Origin: Epiperipatus broadwayi
Lineage: Eukaryota > Onychophora > Udeonychophora > Euonychophora > Peripatidae
NCBI GenBank assembly: GCA_028023455.1
Contig: JAQFVV010012983.1
Location: forward strand, 62,001 to 126,000
Direction: 5' to 3'
DNA length: 64,000 bases
The translations under genes and the position numbers were made by a program. The notes under the pieces are model-generated. The model ran no database searches. It saw nothing but the letters and a program-made list of their open reading frames with translations, and was not told the DNA's origin. Below, piece by piece: positions 36,146-49,570 of this stretch (the first letter of the stretch is position 1; each line of letters starts with the position of its first letter).

Positions 36146-36860
36146 ATAACTGTATATCTAAAAAATAAAAAGAAGATATGGTTATTATTACTATTTTGAT
36201 TTTAAAAATGATAGGTGTGGATAAATATTGGATCAGACTAAGATGGCAACAATTGATTTCAAAAAATGGTGGTTTGAAGCATGACAAAAGTATATTTCTA
36301 TAGCATGTTTTTATGAATTTGTATTTGGGGTCTAAAAAAATGTATGATGATTACTAAAAAATGATGTATGCATATCTGGTAGATTAACTGTTCATTATAT
36401 ATATGTATGTGTATGCATTTGTATTTGAAATTAATATTTATTACGTTTCCACCATTTCAATTACAAACGATCAGTGTAAACAATTATGAAAATACCAATT
36501 TCCTCCATGACAAGTATTTTAACTAAACTAACCTCTATATATGATGTTGGCTTTGTACATCATCTTACTGTCCCACAAATAGAATTTTCTTATATCTAGA
36601 TAAATTATGACTAATTTAAATTTGTTGTAATCTATCTGGATAAAGGAAAATATTATAATTGTTATATGTGGTGAGTATGGAAAGCCAAAGATCTCCGAGG
36701 AACTTGTCATTTTTATATTTCTAATGACTTGCATTGATAGTTTATAAAGCATTATGATAAGTGTTTATTTGTATTATTAATTTCTAAAAATTAAAAATAA
36801 TAATAAAATATAATAGCAAAAATTTTCTATATAACAACTGTATGTCTTGTAAATTAATTA
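36146..36860. other. AT-rich non-coding stretch
   Basis: Nothing recognised. The 74-residue minus ORF at 36528-36752 has no motif. Confidence 0.5.
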
Positions 36861-36864
36861 GTTA

Positions 36865-36906
36865 ATGGAATCACTATTATATATATATATTGTACCTAAC
36901 TGATAG

Positions 36907-36941
<35 letters not shown>

Positions 36942-37260
36942 TTCTAATATTCTCATGGATATATATATATATGGTTAAATCCATAGCCAAGATGTATTGA
37001 TATGCAACAACCAATCAGACTAAATGACAGCAATAGCAAACCTACCAAATTACTATAAATCAAAAGGAGCTTAGACAGATTTGCTATTGTTTTCATTCAG
37101 CCGCTGCAGAAACAGTCTGATCAGTTAATGCACATTAGTACACATTGTCTAAAAGCTTGGACAAGTCTTCTATTGCTTCCATTCAGCCTGCAGAGTTGAT
37201 CTGATTGGTTGATGTGCATTAATTTACCTTAGCTGTGAACTTAACTTTGTATAAATAATG
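36865..37260. repeat. TA runs plus a small inverted/direct repeat block
   Basis: Short TA runs lie at about 36879-36891, 36911-36937 and 36958-36971. After them, AACCAATCAGACTAAATGAC (36999) is matched in reverse by GTTGATCTGATTGGTTGATG near 37193. The minus-strand segment with CAATAGAAGACTTG / CAATAGCAAATCTG is present twice (about 37072-37135 and 37145-37215). It is probably a small decayed inverted-repeat element with an internal duplication. Confidence 0.55.
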
Positions 37261-37835
37261 ATCCCATTTACTAATTAATTTACATCTATGTTAACTGTTA
37301 AAAATATATCAATAATTATACATAAGAAGCCTTTTTAGCACATGATTGCAAGCCCTTATCAGATGTTTAAAAAAGATTGTTCAACATTTGATAAAGTCAT
37401 GTAATCATATGTTGAAATGACTTTTTTTGTACGATTATTAACATATATTATATAGCTGTTAGATATGCTATTTTTATTATTTTTTATAATTTATATGAGA
37501 AAAAACAGTGGAATGGACTTTTTTTATTTTCATTTGTTTATAGATAGCACATGAAAGAAAATATATTAAGTTTAGGACTTAAATGTAATGTATTCTAAAA
37601 TATTATAAAGCTATATTGTTTATGTTAGCTTTAATTTCATTGAAATGTATATCAGTATGAAAATAAATTTAATCTTTTCATAGATAAATAAATGTACCTA
37701 TGTCAATGTTCTAGCCTTTAATTGAAAGAGTGTTTATAGCAGTATTAAATTATTTTTAACATAATTTTAATTCAAAATACTGAAAATATTTTTACAACAA
37801 TAAATTATCTTGAGCTTTGTTCTTTTGCTAATATT
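37261..37835. other. AT-rich non-coding stretch
   Basis: Nothing recognised. Confidence 0.5.
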
Positions 37836-38185
37836 GTAACAGTCAGGTTTGTACATTTGCTCAACAGACTGAGATTCTGAGTCAGAGAACCAAAAGCTGA
37901 CCAAGTTGGGATAGTAATATCCTACGTCTGATCATACCTCAATCCTCTTACTCGTGCTTCCAAGTCAACCCATCGTGACTGACATGCCTGAGGTTACATT
38001 CAATATCTTTTTATTCACGTTCCAGCACTACCAAAGCAGTAAAACATGAGACATCCCCCCTATTACATATTATATTATATAACTTAACTAGTGGTTCATA
38101 AGGTAATGAGCAAGAATGGAGACTGAGACACATTTATATTTCATAAATTTAATATAATACTTAATAAATAACAAAGCAAAATAAA
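37836..38185. other. Moderately GC-richer non-coding segment
   Basis: About 220 bp (37850-38070) with near-balanced composition stand out from the AT-rich surroundings. It contains GTCAACCCATCGTGACTGAC and a C-run (TCCCCCC) at 38054. It may be the edge of an unidentified repeat that includes the tandem block to the right. No ORF. Confidence 0.4.
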
Positions 38186-38193
38186 TTAGCTGG

Positions 38194-38442
38194 CTCACAT
38201 GCAGGTGAGTGAATACTCAGGGTTATGAAGAATATAGTACAGCCATTTATATAGTGTGCTCACATGCAGGTGAGTGACTCAGTGTTACAAAGCTAATTAT
38301 ATAGGGCTCACAGGCAGGTGAGTAGTTCAGGGTTATAAAATAATATCTTAAAGCATTTTATAGAGCTCACATGCAGGTGAGAGGTTTAGGGTTTTAAAAT
38401 AGTATCATAAAGCAATTTATATAGAGCTAACATGCAGGTGAG
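38194..38442. repeat. Five-copy spaced array of CTCACATGCAGGTGAG
   Basis: The near-palindromic 16-mer (CTCAC-x6-GTGAG) occurs at 38194, 38259, 38307, 38366 and 38427, the last with CTAA for CTCA. Each copy is followed by a loosely conserved tail (GGGTTAYAAA... ATTTATATAG). Unit lengths are 65, 48, 59 and 61 bp. Confidence 0.85.
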
Positions 38443-39305
38443 TGGATGCTCAAGGTTACAAATGATTTAATTAGTCTATGACTTTTTAATAAGCTTATGT
38501 CATCTTTCATGACCTAATTCACGCTACGTTTTATATAGTGGAAATCAGTAATAGTTAGAGTGATCGATTTATTGGTAACTGATAGAGATTATATTATTAT
38601 TACTAAGTTTAAACTCAGCTATAAAGATATTTGTGTGATGTATATAATTACTATACAGATAAACGCGTTAACTCTGATTCTGAATCAGATCAAAGCCGAA
38701 GTTACTTTCTAGGGAAGCTGAACTGAAGTGTGGCAGTTGAACATCAGATTCTAGTGTATTATAAACTATAGTATCAGAATAAGTGTGTCTCAAATGTATT
38801 CTTAATTGAGGTTTATTACCTAGTAAACGGTTCCCCAAACCGATCTGCTTGCTGTAATTGAAGAGACCTTTTTATTAAAGTGAGCAGAAGATTGGCTTAT
38901 GAACCCTTTGGAAAGCTTTGGTTCTGTTAAATACAAATAAATGTCACAGTTTCCTAAACTTTCAAGGCGTGAATTGAGGTGGAAATGATCCTAATGTAGG
39001 CCATTATAGATATAGCAAGGAGATATGCATATTTATGCTAACTAGAAACACATTCGCAATGCTAAATTAATATTTTTATAAATTAATTATGCCAAAATCT
39101 AGCTTCTTTCAGTGCTACTACAACCGGTCAGTTCATAAATGAGATTATTAAGTCCCATGATAAAGGCGATAATGAGAATCTGATTTAAGGATCTCTGCAT
39201 AACTTCTTAATCTTTAATTAAATGGGGTTATAGCAAAAGTTTAAAAATTTACTAAAATTTGAACATTAATTATATGTAATATAAGTTCTATCTAATACCA
39301 AACAA
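38443..39305. other. Non-coding stretch
   Basis: No ORF or known motif. Composition is more mixed than the flanks between about 38640 and 39190. Confidence 0.45.
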
Positions 39306-39309
39306 ACTG

Positions 39310-39650
39310 ATTTTTAAATAATCTAAAATATAGGTTATTAAATAGCTCATGCAAAATATTGATTTTTATATAAATTACTCAAATATTAATTTTAAATAAC
39401 TCGTCAAAATAGGCCTTACTAATAATGCAAAATGTATTTTAAATAACTTACGCAAAACCTACATTTTAAATAGTTTGTGTAAAATATACTTTTAAATAAC
39501 TGGAAAAATACTTATTTTAACTTACGCAAATATACATCTTAAATAACATGAGCAAAATCTTCGTTTTAAATAACATATGCAAAATATACATTTTAAATAA
39601 CTTTAGCACAATATTTTCATTTTAAATAACTTGAGCAAAAAAATGCATCT
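39310..39650. repeat. Degenerate AT-rich tandem repeat, about 30-bp unit
   Basis: A unit of the form TTTTAAATAACTTRNGCAAAATAT repeats about ten times with drift, and stops at the left end of the piggyBac-like element. Confidence 0.75.
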
Positions 39651-39653
39651 TAA

Positions 39654-42652
39654 CCCTTTCAATGATTATTATTTCATTGGCCGAATGAGTTAAAAATCAA
39701 AACTTGTAATTGGCCAACTCACAACTTTAACAAAATCTATTGTTAAAATAGATCACTTTTAATAATATAAATACGTTAGTTTCATTTGTAAAAAGTATAT
39801 TACTGAATTCTCAGATTACGAAAGCAAACGAAAGTCTTTTCAAAAATAAAATTTGATTTATAATTTAAAAAATATTCAATTGCAGTGAAATAAAAGTAAC
39901 CGCTATTCAACCAACCAAAAAAGATTGCTGACGCAATCTTTTTTTTTCACTTTAACGTTACGATCAATATGTAGCAATAAATAAATAATTCTTGGTAATA
40001 TCTTAACTATTTTTCTAAAATAATTTGATTTTTAGTATTATTTTATCAATAATAATTTGTAATTCAATTCAAATATTGTTTAAAATGTTGTAAACATTCG
40101 TTTATCATTTTTGTAATAAAAATCAAAACGAACGTAACTTTTTACTTTTTGGCAGCCATTTCCCTTTCTGACAGAAGTGGGACAGCCAATAAGATTCAAG
40201 AAAAGTTGGTGAGGAGGCGGTGCTTTGGTTTTGTTTGACATATATGGTCATTTTTATTGATTTTTTACTTGTAAAATAACTCTGAAGAGGGCACCATCTT
40301 ACAGAACTTTTGATTTTCTTTCGAATGACATATAATATGTATACGTGCGATAAAAAGTAGCTGATTTAGAGTGACGTCAAATCTTCTCGTTTTTAGATGA
40401 GTTGATGCATTTTAAGCATTAAATAACTTGTTTGAGCATTATAAGTAACTGATTCACTCTAGCATAAATAATAGTTTTATTTCAGAAGGGAGTTTTGCCT
40501 ATATTCTTTATATTACAATAATCTGGTATAATAAAAAGTGATTACTCACCTTTCCCCTGATAATTTATTTAATGCACAAACTCCGTTCTGATGAAACATA
40601 GCATAAATTAATAAACATAAACTTAAAACTAAAGATAGATGGCATAAGAATAAATTGCATAAAATGATCAATAAATTTATAATTTAGAAATGAAATTTTG
40701 TTTGAATGTTTTTATAGAAACTAAATATTTATGCTTACTTAAAATATTAATGATCATTCAAATTATTTATGATCAAGCAAGAATTTTGAGAGTGCTCTAA
40801 GCTTTAAATAAATTTCATATAACAGTTTAGTGTCAAATTTAAATATTATGAATTACGAGTATGATTAGTTACCTATCTTTTCATTTAGAATAAGTTTAGT
40901 TATGAAATTAAATATTCTGCAGAATGATTTACTGGTAAAGTCTTTTAGGCATTCTTTAATGTGCTTCTCTTTATCAAATCAGGCTGGGCTTCCTTGGGTT
41001 TGAGTCTAAATGCAGCTGGGAAATTTACTTCTGTGGCAGCTTTCTCAATTACTTCATTCAAGGAACTCTCTGGCATTTCAGGTGTAGCTTTTTTCTCCAT
41101 CATGGGCTGGGCATGGCTGAGGTTTTCTCTCACCAGGTAATAGTGATCTGGGAAAGAGCAGATGGCAGTCTCTGGTCTCTAGCCAATGGTCATTATTTGG
41201 ACAGTTTGGGTAATGGCTTTCTAGGATTTAGCTTGCTAATTTAATGCAGGAACAGCTTTTTTAAATAATTTTGGCACTGGTCTTTTAGGAAAATATTTTC
41301 AGCAGCAAATATAACTTTTTTCACAGAAACAGCTAAGAAGATGGATGATGATGGATGGATCTTGATGGCTACTATAGGCCCTTTTTATATTATATTTTTG
41401 ACAGTAAGTCCCTTCTCTTTTTCTCATGCCACATCACCTGATTACTGGTTCGAACTAGCCTTTAACTAAATATCCACTTAGTAAATTATTTGATAGAGTT
41501 AAATCTGGACTTAAAGGTTCTATTATTCCAATTGACATCACAATTAACTCCAGAATCAAAGATGATATTCCCAAGAGAGTTGTAATAGCACTTAGTCTGA
41601 AATTTATGCCTGATTGAATTTTATAATTGGTCTTAATTATAATTTTAAATGGGTCAAATTTTAGCTAAAGATTATTTTTAGACGCTGTGTTAAAACTCAT
41701 AAACAAATTACCAGCTTGTGTAATTTTAAACAGAAAATTTTTTAACTTGAAAATTATTTAAAATGAATATTGAAACTTAAATAAGTAATTTTATAAATTT
41801 AAACTTATTATTTTGTTATATATATAAATTTTAACTACACACAGTTATGTTTACTTCAGTTTTAACAAACATAAATGAATATACACGTATATAAATATTT
41901 AAGACTATTTTCATATTATTTCTTTAACTGCCTCTTACAAGGCATCTCGTCGACATCTGACGTCACTCTAATTCTGCTAGTTTTAATGGTAGAATATTCG
42001 TTTGACAGTTATTGATTAGGTTTTTAAAAGTTCTGTAAGATGGTGCCCTCTTCCGAATTATTTTACAAGTAAAAAATCAAAAAAACTGCATTTAAAACTA
42101 AACAAAGAAGAACCTTGTCAGTGATTGGCTGTCAGCTGGCTCTCAGCCGAAAAAGACATTCTGATTGGCTGGCAAGAACAAAGAAACCGCCTGATCAAAG
42201 AAAATAAAGAAAAACGCTGAGATTTTCATTTCGAATGTAATTTAAGTATTAAAAAAATATAAAATGAGAAATTAAAATAGTTTTTTAAAAAATATACTAA
42301 AAAAACAAAATTATTTTCGAAAAATATTGAAGATTTTAGTAAAAATATTTAACGTAAAATTGAAAAAAAGCGTTTGCGTCAGCACTTTTTTGTTTAGACA
42401 TTCGCTTTATATTTGCTGAAATTGAATATATTTTATAATAAATAAATAGCAATTTATTTTTGAAAGAACTTTCATTCTCTTTCATAACCTGAAAAATTAG
42501 TAATATACTTTTTATAAACGTATCTGAGTTGAATTTAATATTATAGGCGAATATGTTTTAACAATAGGCTTTGTCTTCAGTTTGTGAGTTGGCCAATTAA
42601 AAGATTTGATTTTTACCTCATACAACCAATAATATAATTAGAGGTTAAAGGG
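39654..42652. mobile_element. piggyBac-like non-autonomous element with about 0.7-kb inverted arms
   Basis: The left end reads TTAA|CCCTTT (39650-39659) and the right end AAAGGG|TTAT (42647-42656), that is, a TTAA target with one change. Termini of CCCTTT at a TTAA site are typical of piggyBac-like elements. The arms 39654-40395 and about 41955-42652 are inverted copies: AATTGGCCAACTCACAA, AAAAAGTATATTACT, TTTTACTTGTAAAATAA, AGAGGGCACCATCTTACAGA and TGACGTCA all recur in reverse. The 1.5-kb interior has no transposase; it holds the fragment at 40945-41250. Arms this long are unusual for piggyBac, so a foldback derivative is the alternative. Confidence 0.68.
40945..41250 (-). pseudogene. Unidentified coding-like fragment inside the piggyBac-like element
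   Basis: On the minus strand a 62-residue frame begins MRENLSHAQPMMEKKATPEM and ends LIKRSTLKNA. Upstream the same frame continues, with a stop, as AITQTVQIMTIG and AICSFPDHYYLV, for roughly 100 residues. The segment is clearly richer in G+C than its surroundings and has protein-like composition (Glu, Lys, Ala, Pro), unlike translated AT noise. I do not recognise a domain. It may be an exon or a retrocopy captured by the element, or a decayed ORF of the element itself. Confidence 0.4.
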
Positions 42653-42656
42653 TTAT

Positions 42657-45334
42657 AATTAACAAAACAATTATACACACATATACCCTGCAATATTATA
42701 AGTACACTCAATGTTTTAAATTAAAAAAACACACGCAATCTGAGTGCAATGAAATACACTATTATAGAATATAATAGGTGAAACAGATCTAACTGTTTCA
42801 ATATTATGAAGCAAATATTTTATTATTTTCATTATGTGAGTTTACAATGTTTCAAAAAATATTAATAACTAAGAAATAAAATATATTTTATAATTATTTT
42901 TAAAAAATATATTTGAAAATACGCTACTTATGTATTAGTCTGCCAGTAAAAATTTAGTCTTCATTATTTATGATTGCTAAATATTTGATAGTACAAAATC
43001 TTACGCTTCATTAAAATCATTACAATTATCTGTGATTGCTAAAGATTAAGATGGTCATCTTTTGCGATGTTTATAAATTGGCATTAATATAGAAAATGAA
43101 GTTATTAGTAACTTTATTAAAAATGATTCTTTAACTGTTTTACAAAAGCTGTGATAACACTATCATATTTAGCATTTTAGGCAGCATGATTGCATTGTGA
43201 TTGCTATTTTTCTATGTTGTTTTAAAGCATTGTATATGTTAAATTAAGGTTTGTGGCATATGGCAGCAATTCTTTCTAAGAAGCTTCCATTTTTAATGTA
43301 TTAATTTTAAAAAAATTCCAAGAGATGTCAGCATTATATGAATCTTTATGAATCTTTATATATGATTGGCAGCACATTCTGTTGTTCTGAACAAACTATG
43401 AAGGAGATGATTTGTGAGTGGCAGAAGCTTTAGATTCATTTTCCCTCTGGCTAAATGCCACAAAAATGTGATTTTCAGTAATTGTTAATGACTGATGCAA
43501 TATTTTTTGTAAAAGATTTATTATTAACCCAAAATCTACATCACTATGGGCAGAAAAGTGTTTTTGAAAATATTTTATTTTTAAAAAGACAGCTCTTAGA
43601 GTGTAACCAAAGTACGTTATGAAAAACAAAAATTAGCACAGAAAAGAAAATTGTTTTGTAAAAATTATTAGTGAAATATTTTAATAATTAATAATTTAGT
43701 AACTTTTAGAATTTTTTTCATTTCTTTGATGATAGGTAATTCTAAATATATCATTTTTGAACAACATAATGCTCTAATATCTAATATTTTGTTATTTTAA
43801 CTTTTTTGAATGGATATCATGAAGTGAATAATGATATGTTCCTTTGTTATTGGTAAGACCTTAAGTCAAATACTTATTTTTACAATTTTAAAATATTACT
43901 TTTTAAGGCTTAAATATTTATAATATAGTCTATAAATGAAAGTTGTAATATATGTAAAAAAGATTTAATTGCATAGAAAAAATCAAACATGGTATCATAA
44001 TAAAAATATTTATCATTAGAGTCTATTCAAAAATTTGGAGGTCAGGTTGACACTGAAAGAATTAAATGTTTAAACATTAAGTTTATTCTTAATTGATTAA
44101 ATAAAGTGCACTATTATATATTTAGCAATCATAAATAATCATAAGTAATGAAGACTAAAATTCCATATGTAAGTACCGAAAATCATATAAATATCTATGA
44201 AACAAAAAAATAACTAAAAAAAAAAAAACACAACTGTCATCCTTATTAATATAATGTAAAACCTGTTCTAACTAATTATACAGTCATGATTTGTAATTTA
44301 AAATTGCTGTTCTTATCTTGTAATTAAAGCAATCATATAAAACAAAAATAAAAATTAACTTATAGAACATGCAGCCAAATATTAATGTCAAACTATAGCT
44401 AATCAAGCAACTCAGGGTTGTTGCAAATCATAAAATGTGGCAATCTCATCATCATCAATGAATGTTACTTTGAAGTGAACTACCAGTTGATTAATTTGTC
44501 AAATACAATGAGTAATTAACTGATGTTTGATAATTCTAAGACAATTACAGCAATATCTTAGAGAGTGGAAAGCTTTAAGAAGTGAAGCCAATAATTTAAA
44601 TTAATTATAATTTATCTAGATATAAAAAAACATTGGAATGTGGCAATAAGTAATAGTAAAAAACCAATGCCACCGAAAGATATAAATTTAGGTGAAACTC
44701 ACATGATATGATGATTTGCTTATATCCAGTGCTTTCTATTATTTGTTTGTACTGTAGAGTGTATTTAAAGCATTATTAATTTAAAATGCTTCAGACAGGA
44801 TGGGTAATTTATAAAATTATATATTTCATTTTCAAATGTTATTAAAGTATATATCATTGAGAAAATAAATTTAATATCTCAAAATTAACTGTGTGATGTT
44901 TGAAAATTAAGACGCTATTGAGAGATTCAGTATTTGAAACTATATTTAAAATTTGAAGTAGTATGTATCTATGAGATAATCTAACTAACAAAAATAAAGA
45001 TTATATTAAATTATGGTATTAGTTTTACTTACATACCAAATATAGAGCAAAATAAAATCATTATTATGGAAATTAATAGAAAGTGCATTTAATTTCTAAC
45101 TACTTTTTTCTTTTAACATTTAAATTTGGGAAAAAACTTCATGATTCTTACAATAAATTGCCAAATTCATAAACTGATTTTTAATTAATTGTGGTGATAG
45201 CTTGTAAAGTTTTTTGTCTATTTCTGTTTTTAATCAGGTAACTTTTTTAAGCAGCTGAACAAATATTGAATATCCATTATTAGCTAAAGAATAAAATAAA
45301 TCATAAATTCATTTATCATTTGAACAATATTATA
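42657..45334. other. AT-rich non-coding stretch
   Basis: No gene. The phrase TATTTATGATTGCTAAATAT near 42965 has a reversed near match near 44120 (ATATTTAGCAATCATAAATA), hinting at an inverted repeat about 1.15 kb apart. The 77-residue minus ORF at 43396-43629 has no motif. Confidence 0.45.
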
Positions 45335-47095
<1,761 letters not shown>

Positions 47096-47099
47096 TTAA

Positions 47100-47415
<316 letters not shown>

Positions 47416-47930
47416 ATTAAAAAAGGAATAGTGATTACCTTAAATGAAAACTATAAAAATTCTAAAACAAAAACATTTAAATATGAATTTTGTCAGAAGT
47501 TAATTTATTATTGTACAGATGCATAATTGCACAAGATTAAAAGATTATATATTTGCTAATTAATTAAGATATTTGCAAAAAAATGGTACTTAAAATTTTA
47601 AACGATCTTAATTTATCTTAATTTTAAATAATATCTACGATGAATAAAATTAGAATTGTTAATTAACCGTAAATTAAATTTTTATACAGCCTAGGAGCTA
47701 ATAAAGAAGGATATTTACAACATAAATAAAACTAAGGCAATTAAATGAGAGAAGTTTGAGAATGGGAGTTGTAATTTTAGATCGAAAGATTATTAAAACA
47801 TTTTGGAAAAATCAATAAAAACATTGGATAAAAAATTGCAAATCTTTGGTAGACTTTATAAAAAATTTTAATATAATTCTAAGACGGTATGTAATTTGCG
47901 TATACTGAATGTTTCTTATTTATGTAAATA
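47416..47930. other. AT-rich non-coding stretch
   Basis: Nothing recognised. Confidence 0.5.
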
Positions 47931-47934
47931 AAGA

Positions 47935-48215
47935 GACTTGAACTCAGGATTTTTCACTCTATTCACTTCTACTCTATGTCAAGCAACCGTTACACGAGTC
48001 CATACACATGCGAAAAAAATACATGATCCTCAATAGATGTATTTTCTGTGGGTGATTATGATCTAACACAACTGATTTCTGAGCGAAATACGTATCTTGG
48101 GGATCATTTATCTTTTTCCCATATGTGTGGTTATGTTTATCGGTTGCTTGAAATAGAGTGGAGGATGAATAGACTAAAAACTCCTGGATTCAAATCCCTC
48201 TTTTTTAATTTAAAT
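47935..48215. repeat. Inverted pair of truncated family A units
   Basis: A minus-strand piece (47938-48052) starts with GACTTGAACTCAGGATTTTT and reaches the decayed GAAA side of the hammerhead. It is followed by a plus-strand piece (48052-48213) beginning GATTATGATCTAACACAAC, with CUGAU kept but the rest of the core and stem II mostly deleted, then GAAATACGTATCTTGGGGATC and the end GGATTCAAATCCCTC. The layout is the same as at 20.0-20.4 kb. The 65-residue ORF is incidental. Confidence 0.68.
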
Positions 48216-48825
48216 AAGTATTATAATAAAGACTTAAGAAATTAGAACAGCAATAAAGGAAACAGAAAATGATGGAAACTTTAAAGACGTATTTAAAAAA
48301 AAAAGTAATGGTTAAAAAAATACACTTATATATAAAATGATTAGTGATAACACTAACAACAACAAAAAACAATGAAAATATATGAAAAATAAGTATTGTA
48401 AAAATTTAGATATTAGATTCGAATTTAACTAAATATGGTCTTGGAAGTTGAAAAATAAAAAGAATATTGTAAAAAATCTCTCAACGGTAATAACAAATAT
48501 AGATGCAGGAGATATGGTAAAGATTTGCAAAGAATTTTCAGAAAACTGCATAGGTTGATTGTGAAATCTCATTTTGTTTAGTTATAAAGATCATAAATTA
48601 TGTTTATACTTTGTTAATTGGATCTATTTATTTAAATTTAATTTTCAATGATTACTACATATTGTGATAAAACTCTAATAAACAAACTTAAATAAAACAA
48701 TTTTGCCACTACTCCTACTAGTATAAAAGCCAGAGTTAAAATAATGGTTGATCTAATCATTAAAAATTTTAACTTTCATGATAGAACTGTTGAATTGGCA
48801 AGTATCAGTAATAATATCCTAGACT
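48216..48825. other. AT-rich non-coding stretch
   Basis: No motif. It may include decayed downstream sequence of the LINE to its right, but I cannot align it. Confidence 0.45.
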
Positions 48826-48829
48826 ATAC

Positions 48830-49570
48830 ATTTATAAGTCAATAAAATGAAGTTTGCTTTTGCCTTTAATCTACTCAAATTAAAATTTTCAATTAAGATA
48901 GCATTTTGATCTCTGATTCATTAAATAGTCTATAAGCAGAAATGTCTAATTTCATTTCACCTGCTCAGATTTTTGACCTGTGGTATTCAGTCTTCTTCCC
49001 AATCCATTATGCATAATCAGTATAACAGAATAAATATTGGTGGACAATCAATTAATTTTTAATAAAACTCACAGATTTGTTTTATTAATTGAATCAAATG
49101 CCTTAATCAATTTAGTAAAAATAACATATAAATAACATTCTTACATTTATCTGTCAGCAAAATTCATACTTTTAATGCTGAATTCTGGGAACAATTTATG
49201 TATGAAATAATGTTTCTAATAAAATTATTGAAAGCCTTATAGTGGATAATAATGATATTATTTGATAATTATCTTGATAATTTCTTTATTTTTAGAAATT
49301 GAAATATTAGAAACATCCTTAGGATCAGAGGGCATTATTTCATGAATCCACACTTTACCAAAAAAATCCCAATATTGGTCAGACTAGCATATAACCACTA
49401 TCTCTTAAAACTTCTCTGGGAATCCCATCAGAACTTATAGCTTTACATTTTTAAGATTAGAAATGGTTGTTTTAACTTAACTAAACTGGATATCTATTTT
49501 TATTCACATTTAAATGAATATGTAGAATTAATATGACATTAAAAGGTATCCTTTTAATTTTTCATCATTA
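48830..49570 (-). pseudogene. LINE reverse-transcriptase core remnant (RTE/BovB-like)
   Basis: Minus strand: VKTTISNLKN then KAISSDGIPREVLRDSGYML (about 49460-49390, the KAPGSDGIP-E block), IISLLST (about 49250, the RGISLLS block), the IVPRIQH/EFC region (the PE-QCGFR block), and FNLSRLKAKANFILL (about 48885-48840, the FNLSRLRAKTK block that precedes YADD). Stops occur every few dozen codons. The order and spacing fit one continuous RT domain of about 240 codons. It is a different subfamily from the 27-33 kb copies, which have SYKYLGQV and RDDNRWT blocks. Confidence 0.72.

Noticed and set aside
38194-38442. CRISPR-like spaced repeats
   Set aside because: Spacing is irregular (48-65 bp), the spacers resemble each other, and the context is an animal genome.
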